A DNA stretch of 64,000 nt from positions 713,775 to 777,774 of the forward strand of contig NZ_SJPY01000002.1 in assembly GCF_007860185.1 (NCBI RefSeq). Direction: 5' to 3'. The notes below the pieces were generated by a model. It did no database searches. It had not been told where the DNA came from and worked only from the letters and a program-made list of their open reading frames with translations. Each line of letters begins with the position of its first letter. The stretch's first letter is position 1. The stretch comes from Novipirellula aureliae (GTDB taxonomy: Bacteria > Planctomycetota > Planctomycetia > Pirellulales > Pirellulaceae). The position numbers and the translations under genes are program-made. Positions 56,715 to 64,000 of the stretch are shown here, piece by piece.

Positions 56715-57977
56715 TCACGATTGGTGTAAAAGTTCAGGCTGGTCAGGGGCCAGCCCCCGAACCCCCGAGATTTTTTTTGGCATGACTCGGGTGTTCAAAG
56801 TGTTTTGTTCGTTTATCTTTGAAGAGTCCGGTGAAACAGACGTGGGCTCTGCGGAGACGCAACCCATTGAGGGATAACCGGATCGAGGGTGCGTCAAAGA
56901 CGTTACTTTAGGAGCCCTTGGGCAATTCGCTTGAGGGGCTTCGTTTTTTATTTCAAGCTCTCGTTTGGGTGCGTTGATCCAAACTGCTTTTGGACTACTT
57001 TCGGGCTTCGGCATGCCGCCCACGAAACGCTCGGGGCTGTTCTTCCATGCGTCTTGAAGCGTTAATTTTCTTGCAGCAATGATTTCGTCGGCTTGGCCGT
57101 CGTGCAACGATGCTGGAGTCAGCAAGCCGATGCCACTGTGATAATGCTCGTTGTTGTACCATCCAAAGAATTTCCGGCAGAACCGTAAGCCATCTTCGTA
57201 GCAACCAAAACGCTTTGGGAATTCAGGTCGGTATTTCATTGTTTTGAATTGGCTTTCCGAGAACGGATTGTCGTTGGAAACATGCGGTCGACTATGTGAC
57301 TTCGTAACTCCCAGCGAGCCGAGCAGCTGGGCTACTGAGTGGGATGTCATCGAAGGGCCACGATCGCTGTGAAGGATCAATTGTTCAGATTGGACTTCTT
57401 GTTTTTCAATCGTTGTTTCAATGAGTTGCTTCGCCAGATCGGCACTTTCGCGATGTGCCAACATCCAGCCGACCACGCAGCGGCTATAAATATCCAGGAT
57501 CACGTAGAGGTAGTAATAGGTCCATTTCTCCGGGCCTTTGAGCTTGGTAATGCCCCACGACCAGACTTCATTGGGGCCGGTCGCAAGGAGTTCAGGCTTT
57601 TGATAGTTGGGGTGTTTGAGTTGGTTTCGCCGTTCGCGGGAGCTTTGGTTTTCGGCAAGAACGCGATACATCGTCCGCACGCTGCAAAGGTAATCACCTT
57701 CGTCAAGCAACTTCGAGTAGACCTGACGTGGTGACTGATCAGCGAACCGTTCGCTGTTGAGTTGATCAAGCACCACTTTTCGTTCCTCGACCGAAAGCGC
57801 CCGAGCAGGAGTCGGTCTTCGCTGAGTTTGCCGATTGGGTTGGCGACGACGATAAAACGTCGCTCGCGAAACATTTAATGCACGACAGGCAGCGGAGACG
57901 CCGACTCGCTTGCTAAGTTGTTCGGCGGCTTTTAGTCTGCCTTCTCTTGTGATCTCGTCTGCATCATCTCCGAGACT
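56715..57977 (-). CDS. IS3 transposase OrfB (made by -1 frameshift), catalytic Asp lost
   Basis: 420 codons counted from the frameshift site. The reading starts 'SLGDDADEITREGRLKAAEQ' and 'SRATFYRRRQPN' (helix-turn-helix), then the integrase core. The core's second acid is in 'LILHSDRGPSMTS' and its Glu in 'NPFSESQFKTMKY'. The first acid should be in 'VWSWDITKL', but the sequence reads V-W-S-W-G-I-T-K-L (GGC instead of GAC, near 57555). A DDE enzyme without its first Asp should be inactive. The C-terminus is longer than usual and runs into the left inverted repeat. Free internal initiation at 57776 is also possible. Confidence 0.85.
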   Translation of the reverse strand, partial: SLGDDADEITREGRLKAAEQLSKRVGVSAACRALNVSRATFYRRRQPNRQTQRRPTPARALSVEERKVVLDQLNSERFADQSPRQVYSKLLDEGDYLCSVRTMYRVLAENQSSRERRNQLKHPNYQKPELLATGPNEVWSWGITKLKGPEKWTYYYLYVILDIYSRCVVGWMLAHRESADLAKQLIETTIEKQEVQSEQLILHSDRGPSMTSHSVAQLLGSLGVTKSHSRPHVSNDNPFSESQFKTMKYRPEFPKRFGCYEDGLRFCRKFFGWYNNEHYHSGIGLLTPASLHDGQADEIIAARKLTLQDAWKNSPERFVGGMPKPESSPKAVWINAPKRELEIKNEAPQANCPRAPKVTSLTHPRSGYPSMGCVSAEPTSVSPDSSKINEQNTLNTRVMPKKISGVRGLAPDQPELLHQS

Positions 57978-58324
57978 TTTTTTTGGACGTCAATGATCAA
58001 CTCTGCTTGTCGAAGTCTCTCTTCGAGGCGTTCATTCTCGCGTTTGAGACGAGCGATTTCTTGCTTGGCTGATGGTCCGCTGTTGGACTTTTTCGACGAG
58101 GACGAAGATGACACCGGTTGCTCCCGAAGTTGACGACGCCACCGCTGGATGACGGACGAATACAGGCCCTCACGACGCAGCAGGGCTCCAATCTCACCAG
58201 GCTTGGTACACGCTTCAGCCTCCAGTGCGATACGGTGTTTGTACTCGGAAGTGAAACGACGCCGAGCCGCCTTTTCCACAACCTCGGGATTTTTCCCAAC
58301 TTTTTTGCCAGTAATTTCGATCAT
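57932..58324 (-). CDS. IS3 transposase OrfA
   Basis: 130 residues: 'RRRFTSEYKHRIALEAEA' and 'GEIGALLRREGLYSSVIQRW' form the DNA-binding helix-turn-helix. A coiled coil with heptad leucines follows ('ARLKRENERLEERLRQAELI'), used for dimerisation. The run of eight A residues at 57977-57984, read C-AAA-AAA-A, is a standard slippery site. Slipping back by one base there gives an open frame straight into OrfB. Confidence 0.92.
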   Translation of the reverse strand: MIEITGKKVGKNPEVVEKAARRRFTSEYKHRIALEAEACTKPGEIGALLRREGLYSSVIQRWRRQLREQPVSSSSSSKKSNSGPSAKQEIARLKRENERLEERLRQAELIIDVQKKVSEMMQTRSQEKAD

Positions 58325-58385
58325 TCAAATTCTCCGTGCCCTCAACTTTGAAAAAACTCAAAGTTGTCTCACTCATGTTGGCACA

Positions 58386-58872
58386 GAGGGCTGCCCCGAA
58401 TACTGATGTTCTTGCCGCTCAGCTTAAAGGTCGGCAAAAGCATATCGCTGAGTCCGATTTGAACGGGCTTTTCATCCGCATCCATAGCCCCGCGGATATA
58501 AGCACCACCGGCAATATAGATGGTCTTGTTATCCCCGACACTCCGATTGGTGAGATCATGAACACCCGGACCAAAATAGACCACATCGGGATCATCGGGG
58601 TTAGGGTAAGTAGATCACACAGGCCTTGCCGGGACAGGCCAGGCACCAGCCTGCTGAGACCAAATCGTTATTGGCTTCCATCAGCCAGAAGGGGACGTGG
58701 TCCATGAAAAATTCTGTGGCATGTCCTGCATCATTCCAGGCCCGCTGGTAACCACGGAAGTCATTCACGGAATGAACCTTCACTGCCGAAGTAATATTCG
58801 ACTCCCCAGCGGTCGCGCCCATTCGCACCAATAACCACTGCTTTTTGTTGGCATCCTCTTCCAGACGAACCT
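58386..58872 (-). pseudogene. Fused remnants of glycan-degrading genes, right of the IS3 copy
   Basis: One open frame reads first 'WNDAGHATEFFMDHVPFWLM' and 'CLACPGKACVIYLPNPDD', recalling the C-terminal region of DUF5060-type proteins. It then continues as 'VVYFGPGVHDLTNRSVGDNK' and 'TIYIAGGAYIRGAMDADE', a GH28/GH49-like N-terminal beta-helix. The junction near 'NPDDPDVVYFG' may be natural or a recombination scar. It is cut on the left by the IS3 element and on the right by an IS256 transposase fragment, so no start survives. Confidence 0.65.
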
Positions 58873-59243
58873 TGGGATCAATTCTTCGATCGCCTGAGTC
58901 TTGCGAAGGTAAGCTGGTAAGACGCTCGGACTGAAAGTAACTCGCTTGTCTGGATCAGCAGTATTGTCACGAACACGACCTTGAGTGACGGAGATCGCTC
59001 CAGCGCCCGTCAGGATTTCACGTTCGGGGAGACTGCCATTTTTCACAACAAGCCGCCGACCACGTTCGTCACGGCGGTTGCCGTGTTGTGCGAGACAATC
59101 CTCCACTTCGACGTCAATCGCGGCTTGAAGCATTTTACGGACACCTTCACGGACACGCTCATCCAACGGACTTTTCTCGTCGAACGGAGCTCAAAAAGAG
59201 TTCACTTCCGGATCGAGCGACTCGTCCACTGGTAAAGCGGTTC
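58873..59243 (-). pseudogene. N-terminal fragment of an IS256-family transposase
   Basis: 'VDESLDPEVNSF', a stop codon, then 'DERVREGVRKMLQAAIDVEV', 'EDCLAQHGNRRDERGRRLVV' and 'LRKTQAIEELIP', after which the homology stops abruptly at 58873. This is the N-terminal ~130 residues of a mutator-type transposase. The missing central and C-terminal parts resemble what is found, on the opposite strand, at 49716-50033. Confidence 0.8.
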
Positions 59244-59393
59244 GTTCTGTTTTAACTTGGTTTATGGCGTATTCCTTTGACCACGTCGGGCCGCTGCAGG
59301 GTTCAAGTTCCAACAGGATGCGCCACCATTTTCATCCTTCCAAGAACACAACCTTTGATAATATCTCCTTCCTATCAGCGAAAGCCGTTTCAG

Positions 59394-60803
59394 ATGAACA
59401 ATAGAAAGATAGCGTTTTGTATAGTTCTATTTATGGGAACGATGTCTTGTGGCAACGCCCAACCACCCAACGTTATTATGCTTATGGCCGACGATCTTGG
59501 CTGGGGCGATGTAGGATTTAATGGCAACGAAAACATTATCACACCTAATCTTGATACGATGGCCGAATCCGGTATTCGATTTACTCATTTTTATGCGGCG
59601 GCACCACTTTGCTCTCCAACGCGTGCAAGCGTTTTGACCGGAAGAAGCCCTTTTCGTCAGGGAATTTTTGCTGCCCACACCGGAGGAATGCGCCCAGCAG
59701 AAAAAACAATCGCCGAAGTGCTTAAGAAAGAAGGCTACTCCACCGGTTTTTTTGGAAAGTGGCATTTGGGTTGGCTAGAACCGGACAAGGTTGAATCACG
59801 TGGTATTTTTTCACCACCCTGGCACCATGGTTACGATGAAACGTTTGCCACAAAAAGTGCCATGCCTACATGGAATCCAACCAAAACTCCTATTGGCTGG
59901 AAAGGCTGGAATCATAAAGGCGTTCCCAATAGCTCTCCTGATAAACCTTGGGGGTCACCCTATATCGAAAATGGTAAACGTGTTACCGAGAACTTAGATG
60001 GTGACGATAGTCGTGTAATAATGGATCGGGCAATTCCTTTTATCGAAAAATCAATCAATGAAGAAAAGCCATTCTTGGCAACCATTTGGTTTCATACTCC
60101 TCACGAACCTGTCGTTGCGGGTCCCGAATACTTGGCAATGTACCCCAATCTTTCGGAAGAACAAAAACATTTTTACGGTTGCATTACAGCCATGGACGAA
60201 CAAATTGGTCGCTTAAAACAATTCCTGAATGAAAAAGGAATTGCTGAAAACACCATACTTTTGTTTTGCAGCGACAATGGCCCTGCCGATCCTCAAGTAA
60301 GAAGCGGAGCAGCTTCAGCCGGCCCCTTTCGTGGGCACAAGCACCACATGTGGGAAGGTGGACTGCGTGTGCCTTCGCTTATCGAATGGCCAGGGCATGT
60401 AGATGCCGGAACAACTATCGATTACCAAGCCTGCACCAGCGACTATTTCCCCACAATCCTCGACATGCTCGATATCCCGGTGCCGAAGAATGTTCCGCTC
60501 GATGGGATTAGCCTGGTACCCATGCTCAACGGAGAATCAACGCAGCGTGAAGTGCCCTTTGCTGCCGGTTACCAACGGCTCTATAAAAACACCGAATTGT
60601 ATGCGTTTGTCGACGGACAGTATAAAATCTGTAATCCCGAAGTGGGCATGGATATGATGCTCTTCGATTTGGAAGCCGATCCTACAGAATCGAAAAACCT
60701 GGCAGAAGAAATGCCCGAGTTGTTTGCAAAAATGAATGCTAAACTCGAAGCGATCAAAAGATCGTGGCGACTAAGCCGCGAAGGGAACGACTACCAGTGG
60801 TAG
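59394..60803 (+). CDS. Secreted arylsulfatase, AT-rich, Bacteroidota-like
   Basis: 469 residues from ATG 59394. Upstream codons in the same frame run through transposon debris and are not coding. The leader 'MNNRKIAFCIVLFMGTMSCG' could be a lipoprotein or normal signal peptide. 'IMLMADDLGWGDVGFNGNEN', the maturation motif C73-S-P-T-R77, 'GFFGKWHLGWLEPDKVESRG' and 'LFCSDNGPAD' identify the family. Codon use (many AAA, GAA, ATT, AAT) and wording of motifs recall Bacteroidota sulfatases. It is the only rightward sulfatase of the window. Confidence 0.93.
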   Translation: MNNRKIAFCIVLFMGTMSCGNAQPPNVIMLMADDLGWGDVGFNGNENIITPNLDTMAESGIRFTHFYAAAPLCSPTRASVLTGRSPFRQGIFAAHTGGMRPAEKTIAEVLKKEGYSTGFFGKWHLGWLEPDKVESRGIFSPPWHHGYDETFATKSAMPTWNPTKTPIGWKGWNHKGVPNSSPDKPWGSPYIENGKRVTENLDGDDSRVIMDRAIPFIEKSINEEKPFLATIWFHTPHEPVVAGPEYLAMYPNLSEEQKHFYGCITAMDEQIGRLKQFLNEKGIAENTILLFCSDNGPADPQVRSGAASAGPFRGHKHHMWEGGLRVPSLIEWPGHVDAGTTIDYQACTSDYFPTILDMLDIPVPKNVPLDGISLVPMLNGESTQREVPFAAGYQRLYKNTELYAFVDGQYKICNPEVGMDMMLFDLEADPTESKNLAEEMPELFAKMNAKLEAIKRSWRLSREGNDYQW

Positions 60804-61101
60804 AAAATTTGCTGCAGTTTACCCCCAGCTCGCGGAACCCTCGGCAGGGCAAGCCCCAAGGATCCGCCCTGGAAATAGTCGTTAACGTTAGGGACAAACC
60901 ATAAGGTGGGCTTCGTGGTCGTCTTTCTTAAAGGCGGAGTCCGGGTACTCCCAGGGTTCGGCAGGATTCTCCAACAACGGCCACAGGCAAACAACACAAC
61001 GGCACTGACCCATAAAGCAACCTACTCATTGGCTCAACGTTGCTTAGATTCGATTCATTTCAAAAAGGTTCACTTAAAGGCGCAGTTGCGGCGACGTACC
61101 A
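60804..61101. other. Gene-free gap
   Basis: No recognisable gene. A ~45-codon minus-strand stretch containing 'ENPAEPWEYPDSAFKKDD' may be the relic of a coding sequence but is too short to place. Confidence 0.45.
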
Positions 61102-61326
61102 TCATTGTTTTTCAATTCGCTGGGTCGCTTCGGGAAGCACCAGTCGGGACGTGATATGCGAGACCTCTTGGATGTAGCGAATGTACTCAAGTCTGACCTG
61201 GCGATCGTTAATGACGGCTTCTTGAAGCTGCCGCTGCTCAGCTTCGGTCGCGATCCCTTCAAGCAACTTGGTCACCAGTTCATGGACTTGACCAAAACAC
61301 TGCGAATGGTGTTGATGTGGATTCAT
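61102..61326 (-). pseudogene. N-terminal relic of a FecR/LamG-type anti-sigma protein
   Basis: 74 codons: 'FGQVHELVTKLLEGIATEAE' and 'QLQEAVINDRQVRLEYIRYI' resemble the cytoplasmic start of planctomycete FecR/LamG proteins such as the one at 25546-27321. No transmembrane helix, FecR or LamG part remains. Its ATG overlaps the stop of the sigma-factor relic by four bases (ATGA), as in an intact pair. Confidence 0.65.
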
Positions 61327-61613
61327 AGCGGCAACTCCGCATTCAGGAGACGCTGCTCGACACAGCGTCTTAAAGACTTTCTGATTCGCTGGGAAGTCAA
61401 AATTACAAAATAAGCGACGCGAATCGCCCACGCGGCGAAATTGGACGCAGGTTCAAATTTGTCGAACTCAAGCCACAGCCTCACGGTCGCCTCTTGCCAA
61501 TCTTCGTCCGCATCGCTGAAGCGAGGGACGTTGGCCATGATGTACCCCCGAACGGATCGCCCGTGTTGAGCAATCAGCCGAGCGAATTCGGAATGTTCAG
61601 AATCCAGTGACAT
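61323..61613 (-). pseudogene. Truncated ECF-type sigma factor
   Basis: 96 codons from ATG 61613. 'HSEFARLIAQHGRSVRGYIM', 'DADEDWQEATVRLWLEFDKF' and 'SNFAAWAIRVAYF' are clear sigma region 2. After that the usual linker and region 4 helix-turn-helix are missing, and the frame ends in unrelated basic residues. Intact relatives have about 170-190 residues. Because the ATGA overlap with the next relic is kept, an internal deletion is more likely than loss of the end. Confidence 0.7.
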
Positions 61614-62021
61614 CGCTGACGAGGGTATAGGGCAACACCTCAAACAGAGGGCATAACGAGTACAGGTGGTTCGCAGGTCCACCAGCCAAATTGCAAGAAC
61701 GAAGTTGAAACGACGTCCCGCGTTCACGGGTGGTCAACGTATTAGGGTGACTTCCTCTGGTTTTGGACAGTAAATTCGCAATCGCTGAACCGCGAACGAC
61801 TGAAATTCATAAATATTTAAAATCTTGGGATTTATTTGTGTCCAAACGGAGTCGTGGCCTGCCCTATATTTCTACAGTCAAGTTCACAGTCAAGTTCAGG
61901 GCGATCGGTTCGGCACGAGCGCGTGAGACTGCAGTTTTAAGAGGATTTTTATGATCCCTCTCGATGTCGAACACCAAGCCCTTCTGTTCCAAATCCCCAC
62001 GAATTCCGAAGGAATGTATTA
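61614..62021. other. Intergenic region before the DUF1559 gene
   Basis: Contains a 12-base direct repeat ACAGTCAAGTTC (61874-61897, two copies). AAGGA about ten bases before 62022 serves the next gene. No gene or confident promoter seen. Confidence 0.5.
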
Positions 62022-63233
62022 ATGAATTTTCGAATTTCTCGCAGCGAGCGGGGCGGCTTTACGTTAGTCGAGCTTCTCGTCGTGATTGCAATCATTGGCG
62101 TCTTAGTCGGGTTGCTATTGCCCGCTGTTCAGGCCGCCCGAGAGGCCGCGCGACGCATGAGTTGCAGCAACAATTTCAAACAAATTGGCCTGGGAATCCA
62201 CAATTACCATTCTGCGTTCAGTCAGTTGCCAACGCACGGTACAGGTACCACCAACTATGGTATTGGTTATGATGAAGCGGTTGGTGCATCCAATCGTTAC
62301 GCAGACAGGACGAACCACAATAATTCCAGACTGAGCATGCTGGTAGGGATCTTACCATTTGTTGAGCAGCAGGGACTTTGGGAAGTAATATCGAACCCCT
62401 ACAACGACGGCACAAACCAGTTTCGCCCGATGGGGCCAACGCCCGAAAATATACGTTACGAACCTTGGAGTACCGAACTGCCCGCGTACCGCTGCCCTAG
62501 TGATCCCGGCTCAGGGCTGCCTGCTTTAGGAAGGACCAACTATGCTGCCTGCGTAGGTGATTCGAGTTGGGGTACGTCGATGTGGCGGCATTCGGATTTT
62601 AGCACTCCGCAAACCTGTTTACAGCAAACCCAGGCGTCGCTTCGAGGTTTATTCGTAAACTTCCAAAAGAAACAGTTCAGAGACTGCTTGGATGGGTTGT
62701 CCAATACGATTGCGATGGGCGAAATCTGCACTTACCTGGGAGACCAGGACTCTCGTGCGTCAATCTCAAGTGATGACTTGGGCGGCAACTCAGGTACCTT
62801 GGAGACAATGAGAGACGCTCCGCTGTCGTGCCGTGGTTCACTCGATCCCGAACGACCTCGCTATTGGGGGACGGACGGTACAGCTGAATCCCCCGACGGT
62901 GGGCGAGGCTATCGCTGGGCGGATGCGAGTGCCCTTTACACCAGCTGTATGACGATCTTGCCGCCAAATTCGGAGTTGTGCAGTGGGACCAATCCAAGCG
63001 CCCTGACGGTCGTTGGAAGCATGTCGAGTTACCATCAAGGTGGCTGCCATGTTTTGATGGGTGATGGGGCAGTCAAGTTCGTGACGGATTCGATCAATGC
63101 GGGTAACTCCAGCAACGGCCAGGTCTGGCTAGAGGGCACCGGCGTGCAGGCACCTGGTTCGGAGAGTCCCTACGGGTTGTGGGGCTCATTGGGCACGAGG
63201 GCTTCGAAAGAAGTCATCAGCGAGGAATTTTAA
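62022..63233 (+). CDS. DUF1559-domain protein with prepilin-type N-terminus
   Basis: 403 residues. '[20 protein letters not shown]' is a prepilin peptidase signal and hydrophobic helix, followed by '[20 protein letters not shown]' and '[12 protein letters not shown]', the typical start of DUF1559. The closing '[20 protein letters not shown]' has the H-x9-DG motif of this very large planctomycete family. Such proteins are thought to be pseudopilin- or surface-related; function is not established. A small lipoprotein gene follows. Confidence 0.95.
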   Translation: MNFRISRSERGGFTLVELLVVIAIIGVLVGLLLPAVQAAREAARRMSCSNNFKQIGLGIHNYHSAFSQLPTHGTGTTNYGIGYDEAVGASNRYADRTNHNNSRLSMLVGILPFVEQQGLWEVISNPYNDGTNQFRPMGPTPENIRYEPWSTELPAYRCPSDPGSGLPALGRTNYAACVGDSSWGTSMWRHSDFSTPQTCLQQTQASLRGLFVNFQKKQFRDCLDGLSNTIAMGEICTYLGDQDSRASISSDDLGGNSGTLETMRDAPLSCRGSLDPERPRYWGTDGTAESPDGGRGYRWADASALYTSCMTILPPNSELCSGTNPSALTVVGSMSSYHQGGCHVLMGDGAVKFVTDSINAGNSSNGQVWLEGTGVQAPGSESPYGLWGSLGTRASKEVISEEF

Positions 63234-63272
63234 CATCGTTCGTTGCTGAGTGAGTTCTCTCACTGAATCGAT

Positions 63273-63331
63273 AGGACGGGCGTTCCAGCCCGTCCTGGCA
63301 GGCTTGCGACAACGCTATCGAGCGTTGTCGC
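63273..63331. repeat. Two adjacent perfect hairpins
   Basis: AGGACGGGC-GTTCCA-GCCCGTCCT (63273-63296) and GCGACAACGCT-ATCG-AGCGTTGTCGC (63306-63331). They lie between the DUF1559 gene and the small lipoprotein gene. The big-plus-small hairpin pairing and the 'TTCCAGCC' loop recall the array unit at 12-13 kb. Confidence 0.85.
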
Positions 63332-63363
63332 ACTACATCACACAATTCCCGAAAGACATTTAA

Positions 63364-63534
63364 ATGAAAATTTCAGTTTTGCTTTTAATGGTTTCGCTGT
63401 TCGCAATCGTCGGAACGACCACTGGTTGTGGAGGCAGCGAGGAGCCTACGGTTGTCAAGCGAACCGAGGAGCAGATGTTAGACTATGAGGCCAGGATCAA
63501 GGCACGGAATGAAGCGGAGGCAGGTGACCGATAG
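63364..63534 (+). CDS. Small secreted lipoprotein following DUF1559
   Basis: 56 residues: 'MKISVLLLMVSLFAIVG' then 'TTTGCGG', a lipobox with Cys22 or so as the lipidated residue (Leu at -3 is replaced by Thr, so processing is not certain). The mature part is only ~35 charged residues ('EEPTVVKRTEEQMLDYEARI'). Such tiny lipoproteins often stand just after DUF1559 genes in planctomycetes. The gap of 130 bases holds two hairpins. Confidence 0.75.
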   Translation: MKISVLLLMVSLFAIVGTTTGCGGSEEPTVVKRTEEQMLDYEARIKARNEAEAGDR

Positions 63535-63727
63535 TCGCCTCAAAGACTGAGTTCAACGATAAGCCGAAAATCTCAATTGTCGACTCAGTCGTCGATCCTT
63601 GTTGATTGCACCGGTTTCGTTCGTTAGCTGATCCGAAAACAAATGGGTCATCCGAAACAAATGGGTCAAACCTGAATGCCGCGGGGTTAAGCGGGGTTAA
63701 GCTGCTCAAAACAACAGGTAGTAAGCT

Positions 63728-64000
63728 TTGAACCGCGAGGCACTACCGCCAGTGGTCACACTTTGGATGTTCCTGGGGCAAACGTTTTCTGCCGATCACT
63801 CTTGTCGTGACGCAGTGATGCGACTCAATGCCTGGCGAGTTGAGCGTGGCAAGCCAGCGGTTTGCACCAGTACAAAATCTTACACCGACGCACGACAAAG
63901 GCTTCCTGAAGAATTGTAGCCGAACTGGCTCGCTTAAACGTAGACCAAAAACGTACCCAACGATGAAACGCCCACGCCACGCCGCCAGAAGGGCAGCGGC
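63728..64000 (+). pseudogene. IS4-type transposase, frameshifted, cut by window end
   Basis: 'PPVVTLWMFLGQTFSADHSC', 'RDAVMRLNAWRVERGKPAVC' and 'SYTDARQRLPEEL' match the N-terminal region of planctomycete IS4-family transposases. The frame stops at 63917, but one added base there would continue as 'LAELARL', so a single-base deletion is likely. The remainder lies outside the window or is lost. Upstream at 63650-63705 are short direct repeats (GCGGGGTTAA twice). Confidence 0.7.

Larger units (their letters stand above)
56686..58385 (-). mobile_element. IS3-family insertion sequence, 1.7 kb
   Basis: Terminal inverted repeats of 26 bases (56686-56711 and 58360-58385) match at 22 positions; both begin TGTG and end GTGAGACAACTTT. 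Between them are orfA and orfB on the minus strand with a -1 frameshift site. No perfect target duplication is visible (GGAA on one side, GAGG on the other). It interrupts a glycan-degrading gene whose two parts lie directly beside the ends. Confidence 0.9.

Noticed and set aside
58118-58707. Rightward frames over the IS3 right end
   Set aside because: Antisense to OrfA and to the split glycan gene, which have clear family motifs.
58780-59166. Treating the 128-codon minus frame as one real protein
   Set aside because: Only its first ~98 residues are IS256-like; the rest is read out of frame through an unrelated gene relic.

Overview
The window reads as the chromosome of a marine planctomycete of the Rhodopirellula/Pirellulaceae type. 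Reasons: a very high density of secreted sulfatases and polysaccharide-degrading enzymes; a sigma factor followed by a membrane FecR/LamG protein; a DUF1559 pseudopilin-like protein followed by a tiny lipoprotein; a dockerin-bearing haem peroxidase with a lineage-type N-terminus; and interspersed hairpin repeats. There is no rRNA or tRNA gene, and no SusC/SusD-like uptake pair that I can recognise.

Region 1 (1-27.9 kb) is one long leftward block. It holds five sulfatases, two GH29 alpha-L-fucosidases, three beta-helix glycan enzymes (GH141-like), an alpha-glucuronidase-like enzyme with a C-terminal carbohydrate-binding domain, a DUF5060 TIM-barrel protein, a GHL15-like TIM-barrel protein and an alpha/beta-hydrolase esterase. 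Its upstream end carries an ECF-type sigma factor followed at once by a transmembrane FecR/LamG protein. Together these suggest a locus for a sulfated, fucose- and uronate-containing polysaccharide (fucoidan-like is an inference). A ~0.95-kb tandem array of long hairpins, headed by a REPIN-like inverted pair, sits inside the block (12.27-13.21 kb).

Region 2 (28.5-33.5 kb, rightward) is a sulfide/persulfide module: an ArsR-type repressor, a rhodanese with membrane anchor, a TauE/SafE exporter and a metallo-beta-lactamase/double-rhodanese protein (persulfide dioxygenase type), then a di-haem cytochrome c peroxidase and a ferritin-like protein. Two near-identical palindromes, one inside the arsR promoter and one just before the rhodanese gene, look like operators for the same repressor.

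Region 3 (34-47.2 kb) continues the polysaccharide theme: a divergent GH29 protein, a heparinase/alginate-lyase-like enzyme, a broken polygalacturonase-like gene, a dockerin-peroxidase, a second alpha-glucuronidase-like protein, a LamG-type protein, an alginate-lyase-family protein and the stump of a GH95-like gene. The polygalacturonase-like gene is interrupted by a 304-bp foldback element flanked by CTAG. A 97-bp relative of that element, also flanked by CTAG, lies at 45.46 kb.

Region 4 (47.2-60.8 kb) is visibly more AT-rich and littered with transposase debris (ISKra4-like, IS256-like) and one nearly intact IS3 element. It carries two paralogous beta-helix lyase-like proteins (one fused to an SGNH hydrolase), another beta-helix protein, two more sulfatases and a glycan gene split by the IS3 copy. 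It looks like imported cargo. Region 5 (61.1-64 kb) has a decayed sigma/anti-sigma pair, a DUF1559 protein, a small lipoprotein and a broken IS4-type transposase at the window edge.
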